A DNA stretch of 64,000 bases, from the NCBI GenBank assembly GCA_958370325.1, contig CATXJW010000005.1:1-64000 (forward strand), read 5' to 3'. The translations under genes were made by a program, and so were the position numbers. Of the stretch, positions 15,964 to 24,237 are shown in pieces. The first letter of the stretch is position 1. Every line of letters begins with the position of its first letter. The DNA is from an uncultured Collinsella sp. (GTDB taxonomy: Bacteria; Actinomycetota; Coriobacteriia; Coriobacteriales; Coriobacteriaceae). The notes beneath the pieces are model-generated. The model ran no database searches. It was not told the DNA's origin and saw nothing but the letters and a program-made list of their open reading frames with translations.

Positions 15964-17592
15964 ATGGACAAGGCTGATGTAGTTATCAAGAGCAACGCCG
16001 TCTTTACCGGCGATGGGCTCGAGCCGTTTAAGGGCGGCGTTGCCGTGCGGGGCGATAAAATCGTTGCCTGCGGTGACGATGCCCACCTGGCACCGTTTAT
16101 CGGCCCCGATACCGAGGTGCGCGACTTTGGCGACCAGCTCGTCATGCCCGGCCTGATCGACTCGCACACGCATTTTGCCCAGGGCGCGTTCATGACCGAC
16201 CCCGATTTTGCCGTCAACCTCATCGACTGCACCAGTTTTGAGATGGCAATGGAACGTGTCGTGGCGTTTGCGGCCGACCATCCCGATAACGAGTGGATTC
16301 TGGGCTGCCAGATTATCCAGTTCCAGTGGGATGTCCCCGAGATGCCCACAGCCGCGATGATCGATGAGTACATCTCCGACCGCCCGGTCTTTCTGCAGCA
16401 GGTTGACATGCATACCTTTAGTGCCAATACCTGCGCCATCAACAAGGTGGGAGTAACTTCGCAGACGCCCGATCCCGCAGGCGGCAAGATCCTTAAGGAT
16501 GCCGAGGGCAATCTGACGGGCGTGTTTTCCAACAACGCCGGCGCCTTCTTTATGGACGAGGTCTACGATCCGGCGCCCGAGGTTGTTGACGCGTCGTTTG
16601 CAAAAACCGCCCGGCGCGCCAATGCCCTGGGAATCACTACGGTCGGCATGGTCAATCCTACGTTTGTGAGCATGGAAAACCCGTATGCGGTGTTGGCAGG
16701 TCTTAATGCCAAGGGCGACTTGCCACTGCGCGTGTTCCTGTACACCGATCTGTTCGAAAACGAGTCCTTAACGCTCGAGCAGATCAAGGAGAAATACGCC
16801 TTCCCGGGTACGCAGGTGGAGTGGCACGGCTTTAAGCAGTTTCTTGATGGCGTGTGCTCCGACCACACCGCTTGGATGCTTGAGCCCTATAGCAATGCGC
16901 CCGATACCTGCGGTGAGCCCGCGGAGGAGCCAGAGCGCATCCGCGCTGCCATCCTCAGGGCGCAGGAATGGGGCGTTGACACGCGCATCCATACGATTGG
17001 TGATCGCTCGGTGCGTTTTGTGCTCGATTGTTTTGAGGAGGGCGAGCACTTGCATGGCAAGCGGGATTGTCGCCACTCCATGGAGCACAACGAGACGGTT
17101 CAGCCCGAGGATCTGCCGCGCTATGCCGAGCTGGGTATATGCCCTGGCATGCAGCCGTGGCACATGCTGCTCGATATGGCTGACCTTGCCAAGGACGATG
17201 CCGTGGGCCCCGAGCGTGCTGCGCTTTCGTGGCCCCTGCATAGCCTGCTTGCCAGCGGTGCCGTGGTGCACCTGGGCAGTGACTTCCCCGTTGTGGGCTT
17301 GGAGCCCATGGAGGAGGTGTACGGCGCGGTCTTCCGCATGCTCGAGGACGGCTCCAACCCCGAGGGCTGGTTCCCCCAGGAGCGCATCACCATGGCCGAG
17401 GCTCTGCGCGCCTACACCTATGGCAGCGCCTACGCCATGCATGCCGAGGACCGCATCGGCACGCTCGCGTGCGGCAAACAGGCAGATATCTGCGTGCTCG
17501 ACCGCAATCTCTTTGATTGCGAGCCGGCCGAGGTGCTCGAGGCTACCGCAGCCCTCACGATGATCGCCGGCAAGGTGGTCTTTGAGGCATAG
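15964..17592 (+). CDS. Amidohydrolase family protein (YtcJ-like, metal-dependent)
   Basis: The 542-residue enzyme has the metal-dependent amidohydrolase landmarks: PGLIDSHTHF (about residues 62-71), HTIGDR, HSMEHNE, and HLGSDFPV, followed by the second half of the composite sandwich domain (GTLACGKQADICVLD). Its length and motifs match the amidohydrolase_3/YtcJ group, whose substrates are mostly unknown. GAGGAGG precedes ATG 15964. It leads a pair with the MATE exporter and shares operator-like sites with ptcA, so it may work on an amide or ureido compound linked to amine breakdown; that is inference. It is not the nitrilase-type N-carbamoylputrescine amidase. Confidence 0.85.
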   Translation: MDKADVVIKSNAVFTGDGLEPFKGGVAVRGDKIVACGDDAHLAPFIGPDTEVRDFGDQLVMPGLIDSHTHFAQGAFMTDPDFAVNLIDCTSFEMAMERVVAFAADHPDNEWILGCQIIQFQWDVPEMPTAAMIDEYISDRPVFLQQVDMHTFSANTCAINKVGVTSQTPDPAGGKILKDAEGNLTGVFSNNAGAFFMDEVYDPAPEVVDASFAKTARRANALGITTVGMVNPTFVSMENPYAVLAGLNAKGDLPLRVFLYTDLFENESLTLEQIKEKYAFPGTQVEWHGFKQFLDGVCSDHTAWMLEPYSNAPDTCGEPAEEPERIRAAILRAQEWGVDTRIHTIGDRSVRFVLDCFEEGEHLHGKRDCRHSMEHNETVQPEDLPRYAELGICPGMQPWHMLLDMADLAKDDAVGPERAALSWPLHSLLASGAVVHLGSDFPVVGLEPMEEVYGAVFRMLEDGSNPEGWFPQERITMAEALRAYTYGSAYAMHAEDRIGTLACGKQADICVLDRNLFDCEPAEVLEATAALTMIAGKVVFEA

Positions 17593-17679
17593 CGCCATCG
17601 TTTGATTGGGCGGCTTGGTGCCAGTTGTCAGCCGCCTGGCATCCGTTCAGCACTACTCTCTCAAGGAAAGGGGAGAACA

Positions 17680-19062
17680 ATGGCAGAAGAAGTAACCGCT
17701 GCCGTGGAGGAGGAGCGCGAGCTCGCCTCCCAACCGATTCCCGGCCTGGTGCGTAAGTACACCATCGTCACCGGCCAGGGCATGCTCGCCCAGATCATCA
17801 TGGTGGTCCTCGAGGGACTCGTGATGGGTTGGGGCCTGGGTGCCCACGGCCTGGCCTGCGTCTCGATCATCATGTCGGTCGAGTACATCAACCTGGCCTT
17901 TGGCAACCTGTTTGGCACCGGCGTGCCCGCCGTGGTGGGCAACCTTTTGGGTGCCGGCGACATCAAGGGCGCAAGCAAGGCTTTTAGCCAGGGCTTTTGG
18001 CTCACCACGATCGTGAGTGTGCTGCTTGCTGTGGTGATGGCAGTGTTTACCGAGCCCATCTGCGCATTCTTTGGCGCCACGCCCGACATCATGGCCGATA
18101 CCGTTGCCGGCGTGCGCACCTTCGCCGTGCTGCTGCCGCTCACGGTCATTGGCCAGATGATCACCGCTGTGATGCGTGTGGATGAGAAGGTTCAGATCCA
18201 GGCCAACCTCATGACCGTTTCGGCTATCGTCGCCATCTGCTGGCTCGCGCTTTCCACGTTTGTGCTCAAGTTTGGCGTTATGGGCGCCGGCGTGTACTAC
18301 GGGCTTTCCATCGGCATCTGGGCCATCGGTATCTTCTGGTTCATCGGGGGCAAAAAGTCCCAGCTCCAGATTAGCCTGGCCGACCTTAAGCTCGACCTCG
18401 CCATCTGCGGCCAGATCTTCAAGATCGGCTTCCCGTTCTTCCTGGTCCAGGGCGCGACCTTTATCTTTAATACCGTTGCCAACTCGCTTTTGGGTTCGCT
18501 CGGCGGCGACATGGGCTCGCTCTACATCGCAGCCTTTGGCGTGATCAACGGCTACATCCTCTACATTACCATGATGGTTGCCCAGTGCTTCTCCTACGGT
18601 CTGCAGCCCATCGCTGCCTTCAACGCCGGCGCAAAGGCTTGGGCACGCCTTAAGGAGACGCTCTCCTGCACGCTTAAGTACCAGGTTGTGACGCTGGCGC
18701 TGGTCACCGTCGCGCTCTGGCTTGCCGCCACCCCGGTGTGCGCCTTCTTTGCCGGCAGCGATCCTGCGCTCGTTGAGGTTGCCGCCAACGCCACGCGTAC
18801 TGTCATCCTGGCTGTTGCCCTGGGCTATCTTGCCATGACCATGTCGATGTATTTCCAGGCGGTCGAGAAGGTGGGTGTCGCCACATTTACGGGCTTGCTT
18901 CGCTATGTGATCTGCTCGGTGCCGCTTATGTACCTCCTCGGCAACATGATGGGTGTCGAGGGCGTGTGGATCGCCCTGGTGGTGGCCGATGCCATTACCG
19001 GCATCATCTCCATTGCGCTCGCCGCGCACGAGTCCAAGCGCCTGAGCGGGCTTCCCGCGTAG
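17680..19062 (+). CDS. MATE-family efflux transporter
   Basis: The 460-residue protein has about twelve membrane segments in two similar halves and typical MATE features such as the GTGVPAVVGNLLGAGD loop and FNAGAKAWARLKE in the middle loop. ATG 17680 follows AAAGGGGAG; the earlier in-frame start lacks one. It starts 87 bases after the amidohydrolase and is probably co-transcribed. It would be a cation-driven exporter of a drug or metabolite, possibly related to the amidohydrolase product. Confidence 0.88.
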   Translation: MAEEVTAAVEEERELASQPIPGLVRKYTIVTGQGMLAQIIMVVLEGLVMGWGLGAHGLACVSIIMSVEYINLAFGNLFGTGVPAVVGNLLGAGDIKGASKAFSQGFWLTTIVSVLLAVVMAVFTEPICAFFGATPDIMADTVAGVRTFAVLLPLTVIGQMITAVMRVDEKVQIQANLMTVSAIVAICWLALSTFVLKFGVMGAGVYYGLSIGIWAIGIFWFIGGKKSQLQISLADLKLDLAICGQIFKIGFPFFLVQGATFIFNTVANSLLGSLGGDMGSLYIAAFGVINGYILYITMMVAQCFSYGLQPIAAFNAGAKAWARLKETLSCTLKYQVVTLALVTVALWLAATPVCAFFAGSDPALVEVAANATRTVILAVALGYLAMTMSMYFQAVEKVGVATFTGLLRYVICSVPLMYLLGNMMGVEGVWIALVVADAITGIISIALAAHESKRLSGLPA

Positions 19063-19105
19063 CCAACGCGCGCTTGCGACACATGACAGCGACTGTTTAA
19101 TGTAA

Positions 19106-19145
19106 GCCGCCGCAGATGCTCCCAAGGCGTCTGCGGCGGTTCTTT
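19106..19145. terminator. Intrinsic terminator after the MATE gene
   Basis: GCCGCCGCAGA (19106-19116) pairs with TCTGCGGCGGT (19130-19140), followed by TCTTT. It separates the convergent MATE and LuxR3 genes. Confidence 0.75.
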
Positions 19146-19200
19146 GCAGCGAGGTTCAAATAGGCAATCTGCCAGCGCTACTTTCAAATTAGAGGCCGGC

Positions 19201-20001
19201 TTATGATTGTTCTCGAACCAATGCTATGAGGCCCAGGCGGTTTTTGACGCCGAGCTTGTGATAGAGGGCGTTGACATGCTTTTTTACGGTCGACTCCGAG
19301 ATATAGAGCTCCTCGGCCATTTCGCGGTTGGTCTTGCCGGCAAGCATCATCTTGAGCACCTCTGCCTCGCGGGGGAGGACTTCGAGCTCGCTGATGAGCG
19401 CCTCTAAGGGGTTCTCGCAAGCTTGCTGTGCGGTGCTCTGCGCAAGGATCCCGTACAGGCGCAGGCTCAGGTGCCGCGCGAGCTGGCGCAGGGCTTCGAG
19501 CTCTTCGTCCGAAAAATCCCCCGCTTCTCGTGCGCGAAACAGCGTGAGCGACCCCAGGGATGTGCCCCCGTGCGCGAGCGTGGCAGTGCAGCCATAGTAG
19601 ATGCCGAGCGGCTTCATCCACTCCTGATAGATGGGCGTTGCGTTGCGGCGCTCGACATCCACGAGGTCCAGGTCGCGATAAACATGCACGTTGTGAACGT
19701 CAAAGCTCCAAAGGGTGTAGTCAAAGGCGGCATAGCGTTCGTAGTAGCTCTCGAGCTGGTCTTCTGCCATGCCACGGGCAACGGGGCTTACGAATTCTGT
19801 CTGTCCGTGTGTGCCGGCGCGTGCGATATCAAACATCGAGGCCCGGTGCGATATCACCTGATTAACTCTATCAAGAAGCCCGGCTTGAAGCGTGGCGAAG
19901 TCGCCGCAGCCATGAATCCATAAGGCGCAGTCGTTGAGGGCGGACCAGCGGCTCCCGTGGATCTCATCGGGGTTAAAGCGGGTATGCGTGGTATTGGTCA
20001 T
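19201..20001 (-). CDS. LuxR-family regulator with soluble sensor domain (LuxR3)
   Basis: The 266-residue protein has no membrane helices. Residues 20-185 look like a GAF-type sensing domain (CGDFATLQAGLLDRVNQVI, then GTSLGSLTLFRA), and residues 200-266 are a LuxR helix-turn-helix (PREAEVLKMMLAGKTNREMA, STVKKHVNALYHKLG). It is divergent from the second agmatine deiminase and likely controls it. It differs in sensor from LuxR1 and LuxR2, giving the island two kinds of input. Confidence 0.87.
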   Translation of the reverse strand: MTNTTHTRFNPDEIHGSRWSALNDCALWIHGCGDFATLQAGLLDRVNQVISHRASMFDIARAGTHGQTEFVSPVARGMAEDQLESYYERYAAFDYTLWSFDVHNVHVYRDLDLVDVERRNATPIYQEWMKPLGIYYGCTATLAHGGTSLGSLTLFRAREAGDFSDEELEALRQLARHLSLRLYGILAQSTAQQACENPLEALISELEVLPREAEVLKMMLAGKTNREMAEELYISESTVKKHVNALYHKLGVKNRLGLIALVREQS

Positions 20002-20065
20002 GGATGTCCTTTCATGCGGCTTTGTCAGTATGACACGTCTCGCGCGCCACTAGAACTTTAGGTCA

Positions 20066-20074
20066 GTGAACGGT
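20066..20074. promoter_or_regulatory. GTGAACGGT half-palindrome, candidate operator
   Basis: This matches one full arm and the centre of the ACCGTTCACGGT sites near ptcA. It lies in the divergent region between LuxR3 and the second agmatine deiminase gene. Confidence 0.4.
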
Positions 20075-20182
20075 GTCCTTTTGGGTGGCGAAAGGGTCCC
20101 CTAGGCACATTGAGAGTGGGCTTCCGGAGCCGCACAATGGGGCCGTCATCACAAAGGGTCGTCCATATCGTTAGGAGCCAAC

Positions 20183-21304
20183 ATGAAGACCATTTACGAG
20201 AGCGAGTCTACGCCAAAGAAGGACGGATTCTACATGCCCGGCGAGTACGAGGAGCAGGAGCGCACCTGGATTTTGTGGCCGCATCGTTCGGATGTGTGGC
20301 GCTGCGGTGCCAAGCCGGCGCAAAAGGTCTTTACCGAGATTATTAAGACCGTTGCACGCTTCCAACCCATCACCGTTGGTGTCAATGCCGAGGATTTCCC
20401 TGCGGTGTGCGAGATTTTCGATGGCGTTGAGAACGTGCGCGTGATTCATATGGAGTACAACGACTCCTGGATCCGCGACCCCGGCCCGGCGTTTCTTGTC
20501 AACGACAAGGGCGACGTGGCACTCTCGCACTTCCACTTTAATGCTTACGGCGGTTTCATTGACGGCCTGTATTTCCCGTGGGACAAGGACGCTTCCATTG
20601 GCCTGCAGGTGGCACAGCTCGAGCAGGTTAACCGCTATCGTCCCGAGGATTACATCCTCGAGGGCGGCTCGTTTAACTGCGACGGCCAGGGCACCGTGGT
20701 GACCACCGAGATGTGCCTGCTCAATGAGGACCGCAACCCCCAGTACACCAAGGAGCAGATTGAGGAGAAGCTCTCTGAGTATCTCGGTATCGAGAAGGTT
20801 ATCTGGATCAAGGACGGTATCGATCCGTACGAAACGAACGGTCATGTGGACGACGTCGCATGCTTTAGTGCGCCCGGCGAGGTCTGCTGCATGTGGACCG
20901 ATGATCCCAACCATAAGTTCTACAAGGAGTGCCAAGAGGCGTATAAGGCGCTTTCCGAGACGACGGATGCCCGTGGCCGCAAGCTCAAGATCCACAAGGT
21001 GATTATGCCTGTGACCTCGGTATATATGACCGAGGAGGAGGCCAGCACGATTGACCCCGTCGAGGGCGTGCTGCCGCGTACCCCCGAGGACGCTTTCGAG
21101 CCGAGCTACCTCAACTTCCTGCCCATCAACGGTGCAGTGCTTGTACCGCAGTTCGGCGATCCCAATGACGCCCAGGCGCTCAAGGATATCCAGGCTGCTT
21201 ATCCGGACCGTGAAGTCATCGGCATCATGACGCGCGAGGTCATCTATGGTGGCGGCAACATCCACTGCATCACCCAGCAACAGCCCAAGGCGCGCTGCAA
21301 GTAG
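20183..21304 (+). CDS. Agmatine deiminase (copy 2)
   Basis: The 373-residue enzyme has MPGEY..WILWPHR, the NDSWIRD motif, HFHFNAYGG, ETNGHVDD and the catalytic cysteine in YGGGNIHCITQQ (C362). Its length is that of the usual bacterial enzyme (Enterococcus AguA about 365). It shares most motifs with the copy at 11140 but lacks that protein's extra acidic segment. TTAGGAGCC precedes the ATG. It stands alone and divergent from LuxR3, so it is probably induced separately from the ptcA operon; its N-carbamoylputrescine would still need PtcA. Confidence 0.93.
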   Translation: MKTIYESESTPKKDGFYMPGEYEEQERTWILWPHRSDVWRCGAKPAQKVFTEIIKTVARFQPITVGVNAEDFPAVCEIFDGVENVRVIHMEYNDSWIRDPGPAFLVNDKGDVALSHFHFNAYGGFIDGLYFPWDKDASIGLQVAQLEQVNRYRPEDYILEGGSFNCDGQGTVVTTEMCLLNEDRNPQYTKEQIEEKLSEYLGIEKVIWIKDGIDPYETNGHVDDVACFSAPGEVCCMWTDDPNHKFYKECQEAYKALSETTDARGRKLKIHKVIMPVTSVYMTEEEASTIDPVEGVLPRTPEDAFEPSYLNFLPINGAVLVPQFGDPNDAQALKDIQAAYPDREVIGIMTREVIYGGGNIHCITQQQPKARCK

Positions 21305-21344
21305 ATGCGGTTGCAGGCACACGGGGTAGTGTCGATATGACCTG

Positions 21345-21378
21345 GGGCCCGCTGGCGCACACGCTGGCGGGCCCTTTT
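21345..21378 (+). terminator. Intrinsic terminator after agmatine deiminase copy 2
   Basis: GGGCCCGC (21345-21352) pairs with GCGGGCCC (21367-21374), followed by TTTTGC. Confidence 0.8.
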
Positions 21379-21437
21379 GCGTGCGGCGGGCAGCGTTGCA
21401 TGCGGGCACTCGGGTCTAAGCGAGGGTACCAGGGGTC

Positions 21438-21476
21438 TTGCTTATCGTCGATAGTTGGTCTAGAATCGTCGATAGT
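21438..21476 (+). promoter_or_regulatory. Promoter with two operator repeats for the AlbA/Schlafen-type gene
   Basis: -35 TTGCTT (21438-21443) and -10 TAGAAT (21461-21466) are exactly 17 bases apart. ATCGTCGATAGT occurs twice, in the spacer (21444-21455) and overlapping the end of the -10 (21465-21476), 21 bases apart, which is two helical turns. A regulator bound there would block the polymerase. A leader of under 25 bases precedes the ATG. Confidence 0.75.
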
Positions 21477-21493
21477 CGATGATAGGGGGTAGC

Positions 21494-23044
21494 ATGCAGC
21501 TTGTTGAAAGTGAGACCGTGGAGTTCAAGTGCACATTTACCCCTAAGCTGCTCAAAGCTGTGGTGGCGTTTGCCAATTCGAATGGTGGTACCTTGTATAT
21601 CGGAATCGACGATTTTGGCAGCATCGTCGGAGTGGACGATATCGATGCCACCATGCTTCAATGCTCTAATGCAATAACCGATGGCGTGTATCCCGACGTT
21701 TCTGAAATCACGACGGTCTCCGCATTGGACATCGATGGCGCAGCGTTGGTGAAAATCGAGGTGGAAGCGGGTCCTCACAAGCCGTACTGCCTGTGCTCGA
21801 AGGGATTTGTTCCCGCCGGGGTATATCGGCGCCTAGGTCCTGCCAACGTGCCCATCGAGATGGCCCAGATCCGCTCGATGATCAAGCGCACTGACGGCGA
21901 TTATTTTGAGACCGCGCGCTCTCATGAACAGAGCTTGACGTTTTTTGAAGCCGAGCGGGTCTTTAGGCGCGCGGAGATTACGTTTGACCAAACCTCTCAA
22001 AAGAATCTCGGTCTTATCGATGAGCTGGGCTTTTACACCAATTTGGCACTGCTGGTCTCTGACCAAAACCCCTTTGCAGTCCGCGCTGGCCTCTTCAACG
22101 ACGATGCGTATACCGAGTTTATCGACCGTCAGGATGGCGAGGGCTCGATCTTCAGGCAGATAGAGGATATCGAACGGTTCCTCAATATATCGAACGCAAC
22201 GCGTATGTACTTTGTGCCGGGAAGGCTCGATCGCATAGATAAGGACGACTATCCCCGCGAGGCTGTTCGAGAGGGAATTCTGAACCTGTTTATCCATCGC
22301 GACTACGAATCTTCGGTGGCGTCTCTTATCAAGATGAGCCGTACGGCGCTTGAATTTACCAATGCGGGAGGGCCGCAGCACATCAGCGTCGAGGAGGCGC
22401 TTGCGGGCGGCTCGGACGCTCGGAATCCAAAGCTGCAACTGCTCTTTTTGCGTCTGGGGATGGTTGAGGCGTTTGGAACGGGCCTCAAGGGGATCCGTGC
22501 GCTCTATGAGGCGGAAGGGTTGGAACCCGAGGTCTGCGCCTACCCTGCAATGTTTAGGTTGTCGCTGCCCAACGTCAACGCCGTGCGCAATTCCTATCTG
22601 ACGCCTCGTGGCAATAGCGGTCCCAACTTGCGTGGGGATTACAGCGATTATGAGCAGCTCGAGCGGGAAGGGGCGCTGCCGCCCGATGTTTCGCAGGCGT
22701 TTGCATCCGTGCGAGCGCAGCGAGAAAGGCACGTGTCGATGAATGGCGACTGCGGCCACGAGGTGCGTGCCAAGCTCGTGGAGGAGCTTGGCTTTGATGT
22801 TGCGTGCAAGGCGTCCGCGATGCTACAGGATGTCTCGGACGAGCGACGTGGTGGATACGCTCGCACCTTGATTCGCTTTGCCCTTGAGCGGCCCCGCGGT
22901 TTTACGCGCCAGGATGCTTCGGACGCTCTGGGAACTGGGCGCGACGTGACACTGCGGGTTATCAACGGTTTGCTTGAGGAAGGCGCACTCGTTAAAGAGG
23001 GGCGCGCTCGGGCGACGAGATATCGCGCTGTCGGACAGGTTTAG
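21494..23044 (+). CDS. AlbA_2/Schlafen-domain protein with winged-helix C-terminus (COG2865-like)
   Basis: The 516-residue protein starts with an AlbA_2 domain (ESETVEFK, FANSNGGTLYIGIDD, about residues 4-120), followed by the ATPase-like region of this family (REGILNLFIHRDY, GTGLKGI, about 255-350). The C-terminus (about 445-516) looks like a winged helix that could bind DNA. Such proteins are called ATP-binding or divergent AAA_4 regulators and some act in phage defence, but their roles are poorly known. ATG 21494 follows AGGGGG. The promoter carries two operator repeats, which suggests self-repression. Confidence 0.8.
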   Translation: MQLVESETVEFKCTFTPKLLKAVVAFANSNGGTLYIGIDDFGSIVGVDDIDATMLQCSNAITDGVYPDVSEITTVSALDIDGAALVKIEVEAGPHKPYCLCSKGFVPAGVYRRLGPANVPIEMAQIRSMIKRTDGDYFETARSHEQSLTFFEAERVFRRAEITFDQTSQKNLGLIDELGFYTNLALLVSDQNPFAVRAGLFNDDAYTEFIDRQDGEGSIFRQIEDIERFLNISNATRMYFVPGRLDRIDKDDYPREAVREGILNLFIHRDYESSVASLIKMSRTALEFTNAGGPQHISVEEALAGGSDARNPKLQLLFLRLGMVEAFGTGLKGIRALYEAEGLEPEVCAYPAMFRLSLPNVNAVRNSYLTPRGNSGPNLRGDYSDYEQLEREGALPPDVSQAFASVRAQRERHVSMNGDCGHEVRAKLVEELGFDVACKASAMLQDVSDERRGGYARTLIRFALERPRGFTRQDASDALGTGRDVTLRVINGLLEEGALVKEGRARATRYRAVGQV

Positions 23045-23126
23045 GGACGGGCGGTCCGGCCCCCTGGGTTATTCCTGGGCAGAGGCCAAGGGCCGGGTGC
23101 CCGGCTCGCCTTGATTGAAGGGGTAC

Positions 23127-23771
23127 TTAGAGCGTGCCTCCGTACATATAGACGATAAATCCGTCGCCGGTGTCCTGGCTGTGATCCTCCAGGATGCGCT
23201 TCATGTTGAGGTGCTCGTAGAACTGCCAATCGGAGTTGCAGTCGCTCATCAGGAAGAATTTGGTGCACCCGGCTTTGGCGAGTTCGGCGCGCGCAAGGTC
23301 GATGAGCGCACGGCCGAGCCCCTTGCCCTGCCATTCGGGCATGATGATGATCAGGTTGATCTGGCCCTGGGCATATTCGTTGCCCGTGGCGGCAAAGCGG
23401 TCGGCTGTTGCCTTCTCGCGGCTATCGCCAAAGAGCGAGCCTTCGAGCTTGGCATCGGCGGTCTTTGCCATCTCGGTTGCCTGGGCGAACATCTCGTTGT
23501 AGCAGGGCTCCCACGTGGGATTGGTGCGTGGTTTGCCGTCTTCGAAGATGCCGATGCAGCAAGCGGCGATAATGCGGCCCTCGGCCTCGGCGACGAGCGC
23601 GATGGGGGAGCGCTGCAGCTGCATGGCGATGTTAAAGCGCGCACAGAAATCGGCGGCTTCGACGTCGCCTCGGTTGCGCAGCGTGTTGCACCACAGCTGG
23701 TTGTAGATGGCGGCGATGCCGGCCAGGTCATCGAGCGTGGCGGCACGCAGAGTTACGTTGTCAAGGCTCAT
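23127..23771 (-). CDS. GNAT-family N-acetyltransferase
   Basis: The 214-residue protein has an N-terminal GNAT start (VTLRAATLDDLAGIAAIY) and the acetyl-CoA motif QGKGLGRALIDLA (about residues 158-170), preceded by the LIIIMPEW strand. There is an insertion of about 40 residues before that motif. ATG 23771 follows AAGGAGC. The substrate is unknown. It is convergent with the AlbA/Schlafen-type gene and 83 bases from it. Confidence 0.82.
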   Translation of the reverse strand: MSLDNVTLRAATLDDLAGIAAIYNQLWCNTLRNRGDVEAADFCARFNIAMQLQRSPIALVAEAEGRIIAACCIGIFEDGKPRTNPTWEPCYNEMFAQATEMAKTADAKLEGSLFGDSREKATADRFAATGNEYAQGQINLIIIMPEWQGKGLGRALIDLARAELAKAGCTKFFLMSDCNSDWQFYEHLNMKRILEDHSQDTGDGFIVYMYGGTL

Positions 23772-23889
23772 GGGGGCTCCTTCCAAGTTGGGTCAGGCCA
23801 CTTCTGAGTGTGACATGGCCGCAGGGCGCCCGCATCAATCATTCGGTAGACGACCCCCGATCCCACGGGGGCGGAGGGCTCCAAGAGGG

Positions 23890-23987
23890 AATGAGAGTGG
23901 ATTATCGAACGCCCGCTCGACGAGAGTGGATAATCTTCCACTTTCGCCCGAAAAGCAGGCCAAAAACGGGAGATTATCCACCCTCAT
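23890..23987. repeat. Nested inverted repeats with GAGAGTGGATAATC arms
   Basis: GAGAGTGGATTATC (23893-23906) and GAGAGTGGATAATC (23922-23935) are direct copies, and either can pair with GATTATCCACCCTC (23972-23985). It is an alternative-pairing arrangement in a non-coding gap. Function is unknown. Confidence 0.6.
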
Positions 23988-23991
23988 TCTG

Positions 23992-24051
23992 GGTAGTCGT
24001 TGGGGATGTTCTTAAACGACCAGTCAAATAAGAGCGTCCCCAACGACTACC
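23992..24051. repeat. Palindrome with GGTAGTCGTTGGGGA arms
   Basis: The arms (23992-24006 and 24037-24051) pair perfectly over 15 bases around a 30-base centre, in which GTTCTT can pair with AAGAGC. It lies in the 466-base gap between the acetyltransferase and DAHP synthase genes. Confidence 0.65.
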
Positions 24052-24103
24052 TAGCTGCCAGATTTGGCAACGCCGATGTCTTGGTAGTGCCAGCGAGCGA
24101 CGT

Positions 24104-24237
24104 CCAGGGCGAACAAGTTGGCATGAAAAAGGCAAGGCATAGACCTTCTGGTCATGCCTTGCCTTTTGAATGACAAATTGTCGCCCTGGGCGGCGCGCAG
24201 CGTCGAGCCGTTACGCGGTTTGGTAAAACCGCGTAAC
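24104..24237 (-). ncRNA. Multi-helix 3' element, copy 1 (after DAHP synthase)
   Basis: Three helices are seen: outer arms CCAGGGCG.. (24104-24118) with ..CGCCCTGG (24174-24189); an enclosed terminator hairpin AAAAGGCAAGGCAT with GACCTTCTGGTC at its tip (24127-24167); and a perfect 12-base hairpin GTTACGCGGTTT (24210-24221) whose end abuts the gene's stop codon (24238). CGCAGCGTCGAGC lies between. A second copy with different but still complementary stems is at 62228-62367. Confidence 0.7.
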
